The notes under the pieces: generated by a model
Database searches by the model: none
Seen by the model: only the letters and a program-made list of their open reading frames with translations
What the model was told of the DNA's origin: nothing
Source: Allochromatium warmingii
GTDB lineage: Bacteria > Pseudomonadota > Gammaproteobacteria > Chromatiales > Chromatiaceae
Assembly: GCF_900107145.1 (NCBI RefSeq)
Contig: NZ_FNOW01000033.1
Coordinates: 1 to 32,820, forward strand
DNA length: 32,820 bases
Reading direction: 5' to 3'
Shown here: positions 1 to 6,920 of the stretch, piece by piece
How positions within the stretch are numbered: position 1 is the first letter of the stretch
Layout: each line of letters opens with the position of its first letter
Translations under genes and position numbers: made by a program

Positions 1-305
1 AGCGTCAACCACCACGGGAGCGTCGGCGAAACCGAGAGCGCAAACAGCACCGCCGTGACCACGGCGCTCAGATCGCGCAGCGCGAGCAACGGCGAACGTC
101 CGCGCAGGCGCATCACGATGCTCTCGGCTGCAACCGCAAAGGTCACGGCCAGCACGCAGTTAATCAGCGTGCCCCAGCCAAAAAACCAAGTCATCGCAAT
201 CAGACCCGGAATCAGCGCCAGCAGTAGGTCGCGCATCACGCGATCAACACGGTTGACGCGAGCGACATGGGGCGAGGAGAGAATAGGCGGTTTGGTGTTG
301 GGCAT
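1..305 (-). CDS. rnfD: Electron transport complex subunit D, RnfD/RsxD (5' part only)
   Basis: Partial minus-strand gene: the start codon is at 303-305 and the gene runs off the left edge, leaving 101 residues. RnfD is an inner-membrane subunit of the Rnf/Rsx complex, which couples ferredoxin and NADH electron transfer to ion movement. The visible part has a short polar N-terminus with SSPH, a first membrane segment around LLALIPGLIAMTWFFGWGT, a second around residues 48-62, the LRDLSAVVTAVLFALSVSP segment and then LPWW. This is the usual order at the start of RnfD. The related NqrB is the main alternative, but FFGWGTL near residue 41 fits RnfD better. Rnf operons normally have rnfC directly upstream of rnfD; here about 290 bp of non-coding sequence and then an accessory region lie upstream. 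The start has only a weak ribosome site. Confidence 0.88.
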   Translation of the reverse strand, partial: MPNTKPPILSSPHVARVNRVDRVMRDLLLALIPGLIAMTWFFGWGTLINCVLAVTFAVAAESIVMRLRGRSPLLALRDLSAVVTAVLFALSVSPTLPWWLT

Positions 306-500
306 GTGTAAGTTCTGTAAAGCAGACAGGTAATGCAGCGCCGTGAAGATTTAGGCGTAAGTGTCACGGCTCAGGGGCGTTCTGGCAACTGTGTAGCTTG
401 CAGATTCACGGGCAGTATTTGGTTAGCGGCGTAGGTTAGGTGACCGCTTGCGCTGAGTTTTGGATTGTGATGAAAATGTGAGTTGGTCATCAGGTATCAA

Positions 501-540
501 CGTAATGTTGGGTTGCCAAAAGCAGCAACCCAACCTACGC
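501..540. repeat. Dispersed hairpin repeat (GTAGGTTGGGTTGC / GCAACCCAAC type)
   Basis: A perfect 10-bp inverted repeat, GTTGGGTTGC at 507-516 and GCAACCCAAC at 525-534, with an 8-nt loop. It is flanked by CGTAAT on the left and CTACGC on the right. Read on the minus strand it has the form GCGTAGGTTGGGTTGC, loop, GCAACCCAACATTACG, a layout I recognise as a common intergenic repeat in proteobacteria. A partial copy of the arm (GCGTAGGTTAGG) lies at about 429-440. The rest of 306-595 shows no gene that I can support. Confidence 0.6.
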
Positions 541-595
541 TGCTTCACACCTCCACTGTTTCTAGAATGAGCCAACCAGCATCCGCAGGGTCAAA

Positions 596-895
596 ATGAA
601 GATCCAGAAGCCAACAAAACCCGCCGCTCGCACAAGCGGCATCGCCGTAAAAGACATGAATCGCCTGTACTACGGCGACAACATCGACATACTGCGAAAG
701 AAGATTACTGACGAGACGGTGGACCTTTGCTATATCGATCCGCCGTTCAACTCCAAAAGGAACTACTTTCAGATTTACAACAACCAAGGCGTCGAAGACA
801 AAGCGCAGTCGCAGGCGTTTATGGACACCTGGGAGTGGGGACATGAAGCTGCCTCGGCTCTCGCGTACATCACAGACATTACAAACCTGCAGAAT
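596..895 (+). pseudogene. 5' fragment of a site-specific DNA methyltransferase (Mod-like, DPPF motif)
   Basis: The first 100 or so codons read MKIQKP...MNRLYYGDNIDILRKK...VDLCYIDPPFNSKRNYFQIY...FMDTWEWGHEAA. RLYYGDNIDIL followed by DLCYIDPPFNS is the start of amino-methyltransferases (N6-adenine or N4-cytosine, type III Mod or related type II), with DPPF as catalytic motif IV. A complete enzyme would need several hundred more residues, including a FxGxG SAM motif, and these are absent. After codon 100 the frame runs into a three-copy 12-bp repeat and then an attC-like site. The open frame continues to 1807 into an unrelated restriction enzyme. I read this as a truncated remnant, not the N-terminus of a real fusion. 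An intact ATG with a weak GGGTC upstream means a short peptide could still be made. Confidence 0.75.
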
Positions 896-931
896 GGCAT
901 AATTAAAGGCATAATTAAAGGCATAATTAAA
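896..931 (+). repeat. Three tandem copies of a 12-bp unit
   Basis: GGCATAATTAAA is repeated exactly three times (896-907, 908-919, 920-931) and is followed by GGGG. Because the unit is 12 bp it does not disturb the reading frame and encodes IIKG three times. It sits exactly where the methyltransferase similarity stops, so it marks or results from the breakpoint. Confidence 0.9.
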
Positions 932-981
932 GGGGCCAGGTTAGATTTAATTTCCAGACATGGAATCAAATCATTTCAATC

Positions 982-1046
982 GCCTAACAAACGCCTCCAG
1001 TCCGACCGCTCGCTACGCTCGCGGCGGCTGAGGCTGACGTTAGGGC
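982..1046 (+). other. attC-like recombination site 1
   Basis: Begins with GCCTAAC (982-988, R'' box) and ends with GTTAGGG (1039-1045, R' box, consensus GTTRRRY). The inner arms GCCTCCAGTCCGACCGC and GCGGCGGCTGAGGC pair with unpaired extra bases on one arm, which is the feature that gives attC its strand polarity. The terminal loop is GC-rich. The restriction gene begins 30 bp downstream, the usual short distance from a cassette boundary to its gene. Confidence 0.72.
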
Positions 1047-1075
1047 TCACTGGCACCCATATATTGGAGAATAAC

Positions 1076-1807
1076 TTGAAGTTAAAAGAAGTATTAGAAG
1101 ATTTAGGTCGGGAACAGTCAATTTCTCTAGGTATGCAAATTGCCTCAGATTTAAATATTCAATGGGAAGGAAGCATTGCTATTGTATTCAATGCAATAGT
1201 TAGTGACGTTGAACGAGCTCCTGGGAATATTGGAGGTAAAAACGATAATCATTCGGACGCTATACGAAAATGGATTTTGAAATATAGAAGCGGGAAAGAT
1301 GGTAGAGCGAGCCAAAGAGTTTCTAATCCTCCAGGAACGGTATCTGATCCTATTATAGAAAAAATAATTGGTGCGAGAATTACGAAACTCACGCCTAATG
1401 ACCTTATTAAAGTTAATTATGCCCATCGTTTAGGTATGTCGGCTGAAAATATTCTCGGATTAATTTTAGAAGAGTATTTGGCTGTAAATTTAGAGCCATA
1501 CGGCTGGCATTGCGCATGGGGAGAAACTGTAAAGTCAGTCGACTTCGTTCACGAAGATGGTCGTCTTCTTCAGATTAAAAACCGTAGTAATTCTGAAAAT
1601 AGTTCAAGCAGTGCAATTCGGCATGGAACCCAGATCGAAAAATGGTTCCGCATTAAAGCGGATAAAATTGAATACATGTGGGAGTCCCTGAATGAAATTT
1701 GTGGAACCACCACACTCTCTGAAGACTCCTTTGTACGTTTTGTTCAATCTACGCTCGCTAGCAATCCATTTTGTTTGGCTGTTGAAAAAGAAAATCCATG
1801 GCTCTGA
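1076..1807 (+). CDS. SinI-family type II restriction endonuclease
   Basis: A 243-residue protein. SinI-family enzymes cut GGWCC, are PD-(D/E)xK nucleases, and are partnered by a C5-cytosine methyltransferase. The C-terminal half carries the family signature: MSAENILGLILEEYLA, then LEPYGWHCAWGETVKSVDFV, then LLQIKNRSNSENSSSSAIRHGT and IEKWFRI. The acidic residue of VDF plus QIK form the probable metal-binding core. The same frame stays open back to 596, but the start chosen is TTG at 1076. It has GGAG at 1066-1069, follows the attC-like site and gives a family-typical length. It converges on its methyltransferase, whose stop is 18 bp beyond. Base use is strongly AT-rich compared with the backbone. 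GGWCC specificity is inferred from family membership only. Confidence 0.88.
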   Translation: MKLKEVLEDLGREQSISLGMQIASDLNIQWEGSIAIVFNAIVSDVERAPGNIGGKNDNHSDAIRKWILKYRSGKDGRASQRVSNPPGTVSDPIIEKIIGARITKLTPNDLIKVNYAHRLGMSAENILGLILEEYLAVNLEPYGWHCAWGETVKSVDFVHEDGRLLQIKNRSNSENSSSSAIRHGTQIEKWFRIKADKIEYMWESLNEICGTTTLSEDSFVRFVQSTLASNPFCLAVEKENPWL

Positions 1808-1825
1808 TTTTTAAGAACTGGGTCT

Positions 1826-3247
1826 TCAAACAAACCCCAGTTCTTTCTGCTCAGTTTTGGAGTTATGGCTATTTACAAGCTTTATAAACTCATTTCTCCA
1901 CTCCTTATCCGTCGTGCATTTATAACGAGAATACTTAAAACCTTTGTATTGAATAACATCAATACCGTTTAGTAAGTTTAAAACCAGTGCCCCAACAGCC
2001 TGCCCTAAGCTTACAGGTACTGCATTTCCAACTTGCTTATATTGCTGGATTAGAGGGCCGGCTAAATCCCATTCATCAGGAAACTCTTGGATTTTTTTAT
2101 ATTCTTGAATGGACAGAGGTCTATCTTCCTCTGGATGAGCAAGGTCAGTTGCGGGCATTGCCGGGTGAGTAACGAGCGTTGGCGAGGGTTTATCCCATGC
2201 CAATCTGCGAAGAAAACCGGTTTTCCCTCCCCCGGAATAAAAAGACTTACCCATAGCTTCTTTTTGTAGCTCAACTGGAAGATTTTTCCAGTTCTCACCT
2301 GGCTTTAGCAGTCGGTAATATTTGAGCCTCTTTTCTGGGAAGGTAAGGTGATCATGTTTGTCTATTTTCGAGATACATTTCTTCAGCGTATTCCATTTTG
2401 GTAAGCCGTGCTCTGCATTTTCAGAGTGCGTAGGCATTAAAAATGGTGGCGCTTTTCCATCACGCGAACAGACAATTATCACTCTCTCCCTTATTTGGGG
2501 GGTTCCAAAGTTCGCAGAATTATAAAGGTTAAATGAGTAGCCATACCCTGATTTTTCAAGCCGATTTATTATGAAGTTGAGCGCACCACCTTTTAGCTCA
2601 TCTTCGCTAAGGTCAGGGAAGTCTTTTCCTCTTTGTTCATGTGGCCTATGCTCCATTGGGCATGACAGAAGTCCCCTAACATTTTCAATTACAAAATACT
2701 TAGGCCTTAATTCAAGACATAATTGCAAATATTTTAAAAAAACGTTCCCACGCTCATCATTGAAGCCCTTTCTATTTCCCGCAGTGCTAAATGCTTGGCA
2801 TGGAGGACCGCCAACAATTAAATCAATTTCATCACGTTTATTTAAGCCTGCAGCACTCCTGATATCATCAGCATTGTAGTCGTTTATGTCAGTTAAAAGA
2901 GCAATATCAGGTTTATTCAATGCAATAGTTTGCCGGCAAAACTTATCGATTTCACAAGCAAGACGTACATCGAATCCAGCCTTTTCTATGCCTAAGTCAA
3001 GCCCCATAGCCCCTGAAAAGAAGCTTAGAGCAATAGGCTTTGCGCTATTCGCTAAATATGTAGGGTGGTCTTCGGCAACATGGTGTGCTGTCTTTAAACC
3101 GTATCTATTAAGACTCTTAGCATCTATAACCCAAGTATTGCCGATTTTTCGCGCAGTTAAATCACCCTGTCGGCATAGGGTTCTGACTCTTTGCTCACTA
3201 ATACCTAGTTGCATAGCTGCTTCTTTGATGGTAATTTCGGTACTCAT
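1826..3247 (-). CDS. C5-cytosine DNA methyltransferase with N-terminal helix-turn-helix (M.SinI-like)
   Basis: A 473-residue modification enzyme partnered with the facing restriction gene. The N-terminal 50 residues ([36 protein letters not shown]) are an excisionase/MerR-like helix-turn-helix. The methyltransferase part follows in order: motif [20 protein letters not shown], motif [18 protein letters not shown] with catalytic Cys150, motif VI ENVRG, motif VIII PQIRERV, and motif [17 protein letters not shown]. It should methylate cytosine in GGWCC to block cutting. The start ATG at 3247 has AAGGA 8 nt upstream; an upstream in-frame ATG at 3310 would lie on the promoter and is rejected. The gene is antisense to the usual cassette direction and has its own promoter. 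The fused DNA-binding domain suggests that the enzyme controls its own transcription. Confidence 0.93.
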   Translation of the reverse strand: MSTEITIKEAAMQLGISEQRVRTLCRQGDLTARKIGNTWVIDAKSLNRYGLKTAHHVAEDHPTYLANSAKPIALSFFSGAMGLDLGIEKAGFDVRLACEIDKFCRQTIALNKPDIALLTDINDYNADDIRSAAGLNKRDEIDLIVGGPPCQAFSTAGNRKGFNDERGNVFLKYLQLCLELRPKYFVIENVRGLLSCPMEHRPHEQRGKDFPDLSEDELKGGALNFIINRLEKSGYGYSFNLYNSANFGTPQIRERVIIVCSRDGKAPPFLMPTHSENAEHGLPKWNTLKKCISKIDKHDHLTFPEKRLKYYRLLKPGENWKNLPVELQKEAMGKSFYSGGGKTGFLRRLAWDKPSPTLVTHPAMPATDLAHPEEDRPLSIQEYKKIQEFPDEWDLAGPLIQQYKQVGNAVPVSLGQAVGALVLNLLNGIDVIQYKGFKYSRYKCTTDKEWRNEFIKLVNSHNSKTEQKELGFV

Positions 3248-3282
3248 TTTTAGTTTCCTTGTCGAAACCTGTAGTGAGTACC

Positions 3283-3310
3283 AGTTTAGCTGTATATAAA
3301 TACATGTCAA
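3283..3310 (-). promoter_or_regulatory. Sigma70-type promoter of the methyltransferase
   Basis: On the minus strand a perfect -35 TTGACA (3310-3305) is followed by a 16-nt spacer and a -10-like TAAACT (3288-3283, 4 of 6 matches). Transcription would start about 30 nt before the ATG at 3247. The -35 box abuts attC-like site 2, so the gene does not depend on an integron Pc promoter. Confidence 0.6.
3291..3304. promoter_or_regulatory. Palindromic candidate operator inside the promoter spacer
   Basis: On the minus strand, TGTAT TTAT ATACA: perfect 5-bp arms around a 4-bp centre, placed between the -35 and -10 boxes. A protein bound here would block RNA polymerase. The best local candidate is the helix-turn-helix domain fused to the methyltransferase, which would give negative autoregulation. 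The palindrome is seen; the ligand is inference. Confidence 0.5.
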
Positions 3311-3311
3311 G

Positions 3312-3381
3312 CCCTAACAAAGCGCTGCACTCGGACAATTTTCCGCTTCGCTTCAAATTGCCGGTGAGCGCGGCGTTAGGC
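3312..3381 (+). other. attC-like recombination site 2
   Basis: The best attC in the window: R'' CCCTAAC (3312-3318) and R' GTTAGGC (3375-3381). The paired inner arms GCGCTGCACTCGGACAATTT and AAATTGCCGGTGAGCGC match with extrahelical bases on one arm only. It closes the restriction-modification cassette, whose methyltransferase promoter starts directly beside it. Confidence 0.82.
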
Positions 3382-3443
3382 TAGGCGATACCGTGGGGCG
3401 TCTCCTAGCTGCTTCCCAACTAGCCCCCCCAAGGAGAGTTATT

Positions 3444-3557
3444 ATGCAGACAGCCAATGTCAGCTCAGTCAGCCCCATGGGCGCAAAGAAATCCGAGCTG
3501 TTGCTCGACAGTGTTTACAATCAAACGGGTCAATCAAACGGGTCAGGTTCGGTTTGA
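3444..3557 (+). CDS. Short hypothetical cassette ORF, 37 residues
   Basis: Begins MQTANVSSVSPMGAKKSELLLDSVYN and ends at TGA 3555-3557. A near-ideal AAGGAG at 3431-3436 lies 7 nt before the ATG, which is the main reason to list it. It fills the small cassette between attC-like sites 2 and 3. The 3' part is a 13-bp direct repeat (AATCAAACGGGTC twice, from about 3528), so the real 3' end may have been altered. I recognise no family. It is hydrophilic with no membrane segment, and could be a truncated N-terminus. Confidence 0.4.
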   Translation: MQTANVSSVSPMGAKKSELLLDSVYNQTGQSNGSGSV

Positions 3558-3587
3558 TTTTCAAGACCGAATCTAATTCATCAAACC

Positions 3588-3659
3588 ACCTAACACGGTG
3601 CTCCAGCCGAAGCCAGTTTCGCTCTCGCTCAACCGGCTCGGCAGAGCTTGGCGTTCGGA
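3588..3659 (+). other. attC-like recombination site 3 (degenerate)
   Basis: R'' ACCTAAC (3588-3594) and R' GTTCGGA (3653-3659), the latter departing from GTTRRRY at two positions. The inner arms GCTCCAGCCGAAGCC and GGCTCGGCAGAGC pair well with one-sided bulges. The zinc-ribbon gene begins 9 bp downstream. The imperfect R' box makes it less certain than site 2. Confidence 0.6.
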
Positions 3660-3667
3660 AAAATATT

Positions 3668-4063
3668 ATGGCTTCGTCGATTTTGTTTACATGTAACCAA
3701 TGCGGATTCGCGGTCGAAAGTTGGAGCGACGGAAATCCATACATCATCGGTGCTAACGGTCGAAAAATATTCTACTACCACCCCGGAGAGTCCGAGCAGC
3801 TAAGAAAAATTGGGCTAAAGTTATACGGTTATGATCCTACGCTGAACGACATTGATAAAATGTGTAAAGAGCGAGGAGGAAATGCCCCTGATCACATCTG
3901 CGTGCGTTGCGGAAAGATTCGAAAGCTCGATAAAGAACGAGACAAAGTATTTTGTAGATCCTGCAAGGGCAAGGAATTAATCGAGACATGGACTCTTGCA
4001 GGAAAAACATGTATGAAATGTGGAGGATGTTTCTCTGAAGGGGCATTCCACTCCATATCATAA
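3668..4063 (+). CDS. Small zinc-ribbon protein of unknown function (cassette gene)
   Basis: A 131-residue protein with four CxxC knuckles: CNQC near residue 9, CVRC, CRSC and CMKC in the C-terminal third. The pattern suggests two structural zinc sites, one formed by the distant N-terminal pair and one by the closely spaced later pairs. The middle is polar and contains FYYHPGESEQLRKIGLKLYGYDPTLNDIDKMC. The frame is open upstream to 3554, but that part overlaps the attC-like site, so ATG 3668 directly after the site is chosen. I do not recognise a named family and do not assign a function. Cysteine-rich orphans of this size are common in cassette arrays. Base composition is AT-rich like the neighbouring cassettes. 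Confidence 0.62.
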   Translation: MASSILFTCNQCGFAVESWSDGNPYIIGANGRKIFYYHPGESEQLRKIGLKLYGYDPTLNDIDKMCKERGGNAPDHICVRCGKIRKLDKERDKVFCRSCKGKELIETWTLAGKTCMKCGGCFSEGAFHSIS

Positions 4064-4081
4064 TAGCGGCGTAGCAAGTAA

Positions 4082-4150
4082 GATGGGTAAAAGTGGCCAA
4101 GCGATGATGCTATTCTTTAGCGCCAAAGCTGATTGGCCACGAAACCCATC
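4082..4150. repeat. Long imperfect hairpin between the cassette gene and pyrC
   Basis: GATGGGT (4082-4088) and GTGGCCAA (4093-4100) pair with TTGGCCAC (4133-4140) and ACCCATC (4144-4150), giving 15 paired bases around a 4/3-nt internal loop and a 32-nt apical loop. A second overlapping pairing is AAGCTGAT with ATCAGCTT at about 4125-4155. There is no run of T, so it is not a classical terminator, and it lacks the GTT/AAC core of attC. It starts 18 bp after the cassette gene and ends 4 bp before the pyrC stop. Confidence 0.6.
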
Positions 4151-4153
4151 AGC

Positions 4154-5209
4154 TTAATTCTGAGAAGCTGACACCACCCGCCACCGCATCACGCCCCCCG
4201 CCCGCAGCGGCACCACTTCACTGTCACCAAAGCGATAGCGTTCCGGCACTGTCCAGGGATCGCGGCGCAGATGAATGCGCGTGGTATTGCGCGGCAGACC
4301 GTAAAAATCCGCGCCATGCAGACTGGCAAAGCCTTCGAGCCGGTCGAGCGCATCAGCCTGCTCGAACACCTCGGCATAGAGTTCCAGCGCGGCATGAGCC
4401 GTAAAGATTCCGGCACAGCCGCAGCCGCATTCCTTTGTTTCCAGCGCATGAGGCGCACTGTCGGTGCCGAGAAAAAATCGCCGATGACCGCTGGTGGCCG
4501 CCTCGACCAGCGCCAGCCGATGCCGCTCGCGCTTGAGCACCGGCAGACAGTAATAATGCGGGCGCAGACCACCGGCAAAGAGCGCGTTGCGGTTATAGAG
4601 CAGATGATGCGCGGTGATGGTCGCGGCCAGCGTTTCGGGGCCGGAGCGGACAAAATTCACCGCCTCCGCCGTCGTCACATGCTCCATCACGATCTTGAGT
4701 CCCGGCACAGCCGTCAGCAGCGGACGCAATACGCGCTCGATAAACACCGGCTCGCGGTCAAATAGATCAACCGTCTCATCCGTCACTTCACCATGCACCA
4801 ACAACGGCAAGCCCGCCGCCCGCATCGCTTCCAGCACCGGCGTGAGGCGCGGAATATCGGTCACGCCGCTATCCGAATTGGTCGTCGCGCCCGCCGGATA
4901 GAGCTTGCAGGCGACGACCGCGCCGCTCTCCCGCGCCCGCATGATTTCATCTGGCGTGCTGTGGTCGGTGAGATAGAGCGTCATCAGCGGCTGAAAATCA
5001 CTGTCCTCCGGCAGCGCCGCACGGATGCGCTCACGATAGGCCAGCGCCTGCGCCGTCGTCACAACTGGTGGTTTGAGATTCGGCATGATGATCGCCCGCG
5101 CAAATTGTCGGGCACTCCAGCCGACCACATCGGCCAGCGCCGCGCCATCGCGCAGATGCAGATGCCAGTCGTCGGGGCGGATGAGGTCGATGTCGTCGCG
5201 CTGTGTCAT
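4154..5209 (-). CDS. pyrC: Dihydroorotase (class II)
   Basis: A 351-residue cytosolic enzyme that closes N-carbamoyl-aspartate to dihydroorotate in pyrimidine synthesis; close to the 348 residues of the E. coli enzyme. Metal-binding and catalytic motifs appear in order: [10 protein letters not shown] (first two His), [22 protein letters not shown] with the lysine that becomes carboxylated, [26 protein letters not shown] and [12 protein letters not shown] with the catalytic Asp. It starts at ATG 5209, 3 nt after the pckA stop, so the two are one transcript and probably translationally coupled. Its stop lies next to the hairpin at the edge of the cassette array. Confidence 0.97.
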   Translation of the reverse strand: MTQRDDIDLIRPDDWHLHLRDGAALADVVGWSARQFARAIIMPNLKPPVVTTAQALAYRERIRAALPEDSDFQPLMTLYLTDHSTPDEIMRARESGAVVACKLYPAGATTNSDSGVTDIPRLTPVLEAMRAAGLPLLVHGEVTDETVDLFDREPVFIERVLRPLLTAVPGLKIVMEHVTTAEAVNFVRSGPETLAATITAHHLLYNRNALFAGGLRPHYYCLPVLKRERHRLALVEAATSGHRRFFLGTDSAPHALETKECGCGCAGIFTAHAALELYAEVFEQADALDRLEGFASLHGADFYGLPRNTTRIHLRRDPWTVPERYRFGDSEVVPLRAGGVMRWRVVSASQN

Positions 5210-5212
5210 GGC

Positions 5213-6814
5213 TTAATCCACCAGCGGGCCAGCGGCGGCGATGCGCGGATCGACTTGATCGGCAAATTTGGCAAAGTTCACCGCGAACATCGCCGCCAGC
5301 TTCCGAGCCTGCGCGTCGTAATCCGCGCTATTCGGCCAGGTGCCACGCGGATCGAGAATCGCCGCCGGCACGCCCGGGCAGGATTCGGGAATCTGCACCC
5401 CAAAGATCGCATCAGTGCGCGTCGGCACGCCGTCGAGTTGCCCATCAAGCACCGCGTTGACCATCGCCCGCGTGTGCGGAATCTGGAGCCGCTCGCCGAC
5501 CCCATAGGGGCCGCCGCTCCAGCCGGTATTAATGAGCCAGACTTGCGTACCATGCTCGGCGAGGCGTCGCCCAAGCAGTTCGGCATAACGTTGCGGATGC
5601 AGCGGCATAAAGGGCGCACCATAGCAGGCGCTAAACACCGGAGCTGGTTCAGTCACGCCCTTTTCAGTGCCCGCGACCCGCGCCGTGTAGCCGGAAATAA
5701 AGTGATACATCGCCTGCTCAGGCGTCAGACGCGCCACCGGTGGTAGCACCCCGAAGGCATCGCAGGTCAAAAACAGCACCACCTGCGGATGCCCGCCCAT
5801 GCCGGTTTCACTGGCATTAGGAATGGCGCTGATGTGATACGCGCCCCGCGTATTTTCGGTCAGGGATTCATCATCGAGATCGAGCCGCCGATCTGCATTG
5901 CGCACCGTGACATTTTCCAAAATGGTGCCGAAGCGTTGCGTGGTGGCATAAATTTCCGGTTCAGCCGTCGCCGACAGCCGGATCATCTTGGCATAACAGC
6001 CGCCTTCAAAATTAAAGATGCCATTCGGACTCCAACCGTGCTCATCATCGCCAATCAGCGTGCGAGCGGCATCAGCGGAGAGCGTGGTTTTGCCGGTGCC
6101 GCTCAAACCAAAAAACAGCGCCGAGCGTCCATCCGCGCCGATATTGGCCGAACAGTGCATCGGCAACACCTCACGGAATGGCATTAAATAATTCATCACC
6201 GTAAACAGTGATTTTTTAATCTCACCGGCATAGCTACTGCCGCCAATTAACACTAATTTTTTAGCGAAATTGAGCAGAATAAAGGTTTCAGTGCGCGTTT
6301 GATCGAGCGATGGAATCGCATGAAAACGCGGCGCGGCGATCACCGTAAATTCCGGTACAAAAGACGGGAGTTCTTCAGGCGTCGGCTGAATAAAAAGATT
6401 ACGGGCAAATAAGCTATGCCAAGCATATTCTGAAATAATCCGCACCGGCATTCGATAATCAGGATCGGCCCCGACATAGCAATCCTGAACATAGACTTCT
6501 TTCATCTGCAAATAGGATGCAAGCCGATGATGCAGCAGCTCAAAATGCGCGGTATCAATCGGCTGATTGATGTCACCCCACCAAATATGCTCACGGCTAC
6601 TCGGCTCTTCGACAACGAACTTATCATTCGCCGAGCGTCCGGTGTGATGGCCAGTGCGCACCACCAGCGGCCCCATGTGCGACAGCACGCCTTCATGCGC
6701 CCGAAGCGCCTGTTCATAGAGCGCCGGTGTCGGCAAATTCCAATGAATCGTATCGAGATTATACAAGCCGTGATGGTCGAGCGAATGCTCAGTAGGACGA
6801 CCAGAGACGCGCAT
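5213..6814 (-). CDS. pckA: Phosphoenolpyruvate carboxykinase (ATP)
   Basis: A 533-residue enzyme converting oxaloacetate and ATP to phosphoenolpyruvate, CO2 and ADP for gluconeogenesis. Key motifs: RTGHHTGRSANDKFVV near the N-terminus, the lysine-containing SSYAGEIKKSLFTVMNYLMP, the kinase-1a loop FFGLSGTGKTTLSAD, the metal-binding GDDEHGW, and GGPYGVGERL near the C-terminus. The P-loop GLSGTGKT marks the ATP-dependent class rather than the GTP one. The start is ATG 6814 with AAGGAG about 6 nt upstream; a longer frame to 6859 lacks such a site. It is the first gene of the pckA-pyrC pair. Confidence 0.97.
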   Translation of the reverse strand: MRVSGRPTEHSLDHHGLYNLDTIHWNLPTPALYEQALRAHEGVLSHMGPLVVRTGHHTGRSANDKFVVEEPSSREHIWWGDINQPIDTAHFELLHHRLASYLQMKEVYVQDCYVGADPDYRMPVRIISEYAWHSLFARNLFIQPTPEELPSFVPEFTVIAAPRFHAIPSLDQTRTETFILLNFAKKLVLIGGSSYAGEIKKSLFTVMNYLMPFREVLPMHCSANIGADGRSALFFGLSGTGKTTLSADAARTLIGDDEHGWSPNGIFNFEGGCYAKMIRLSATAEPEIYATTQRFGTILENVTVRNADRRLDLDDESLTENTRGAYHISAIPNASETGMGGHPQVVLFLTCDAFGVLPPVARLTPEQAMYHFISGYTARVAGTEKGVTEPAPVFSACYGAPFMPLHPQRYAELLGRRLAEHGTQVWLINTGWSGGPYGVGERLQIPHTRAMVNAVLDGQLDGVPTRTDAIFGVQIPESCPGVPAAILDPRGTWPNSADYDAQARKLAAMFAVNFAKFADQVDPRIAAAGPLVD

Positions 6815-6878
6815 GGGAGGCTCCTTCGGATGCCGGCTTCGAGTGTTCAGGACAATCAAGCAGCAAGCCTAGCACAAT

Positions 6879-6920
6879 CGCTGGTAGCTGAAAGCTGGCC
6901 GCTGAACGCTCTTAGCTTCC
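6879..6920. repeat. AGCT-rich dispersed intergenic repeat, copy 1
   Basis: CGCTGGTAGCTGAAAGCTGG followed by CCGCTGAACGCT and CTTAGCTTCC, between the kinase stop and pckA. It shares words (GCTGGNAGCT, GCTGANAGCT) with the segments at 15784-15803, 20972-21005 and 24731-24770. Confidence 0.5.

Larger units (their letters stand above)
982..4063. mobile_element. Integron gene-cassette array without integrase (CALIN-like)
   Basis: Three sites with the layout of integron attC recombination sites lie at about 982-1046, 3312-3381 and 3588-3659. Between and after them are small genes in an AT-rich sequence unlike the GC-rich flanks. The cassette units read as follows: a restriction-modification pair (1040-3375), a short cassette with a 37-codon ORF (3376-3653), and a zinc-ribbon gene (3654 onward) whose closing attC I cannot find. 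No tyrosine-recombinase integrase intI and no attI are visible in the window. The block lies between rnfD and pyrC. The existence of attC-like structures is read from the sequence; the CALIN label is inference. Confidence 0.72.

Noticed and set aside
896-931. Tandem repeat considered as a CRISPR fragment
   Set aside because: The 12-bp units are directly adjacent without spacers. No CRISPR array was found anywhere in the window, including next to the csx genes.
596-1807. A single 403-residue fusion of methyltransferase and restriction enzyme
   Set aside because: The frame crosses an attC-like site and a 12-bp triplication, the methyltransferase part lacks its later motifs, and a ribosome site plus TTG at 1076 gives a family-length restriction enzyme.
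3248-3310. Upstream ATG at 3310 for the methyltransferase
   Set aside because: The extra 21 residues would be translated from the promoter and palindrome, and the ATG at 3247 has a good ribosome site.
3837-4100. Minus-strand open frame of 87 codons over the zinc-ribbon gene
   Set aside because: No ribosome site, no recognisable motif, and it overlaps a plus-strand gene with clear CxxC organisation.
4082-4150. Hairpin considered as a fourth attC site
   Set aside because: It has no RYYYAAC/GTTRRRY core boxes, although its size is right. Kept only as a hairpin.
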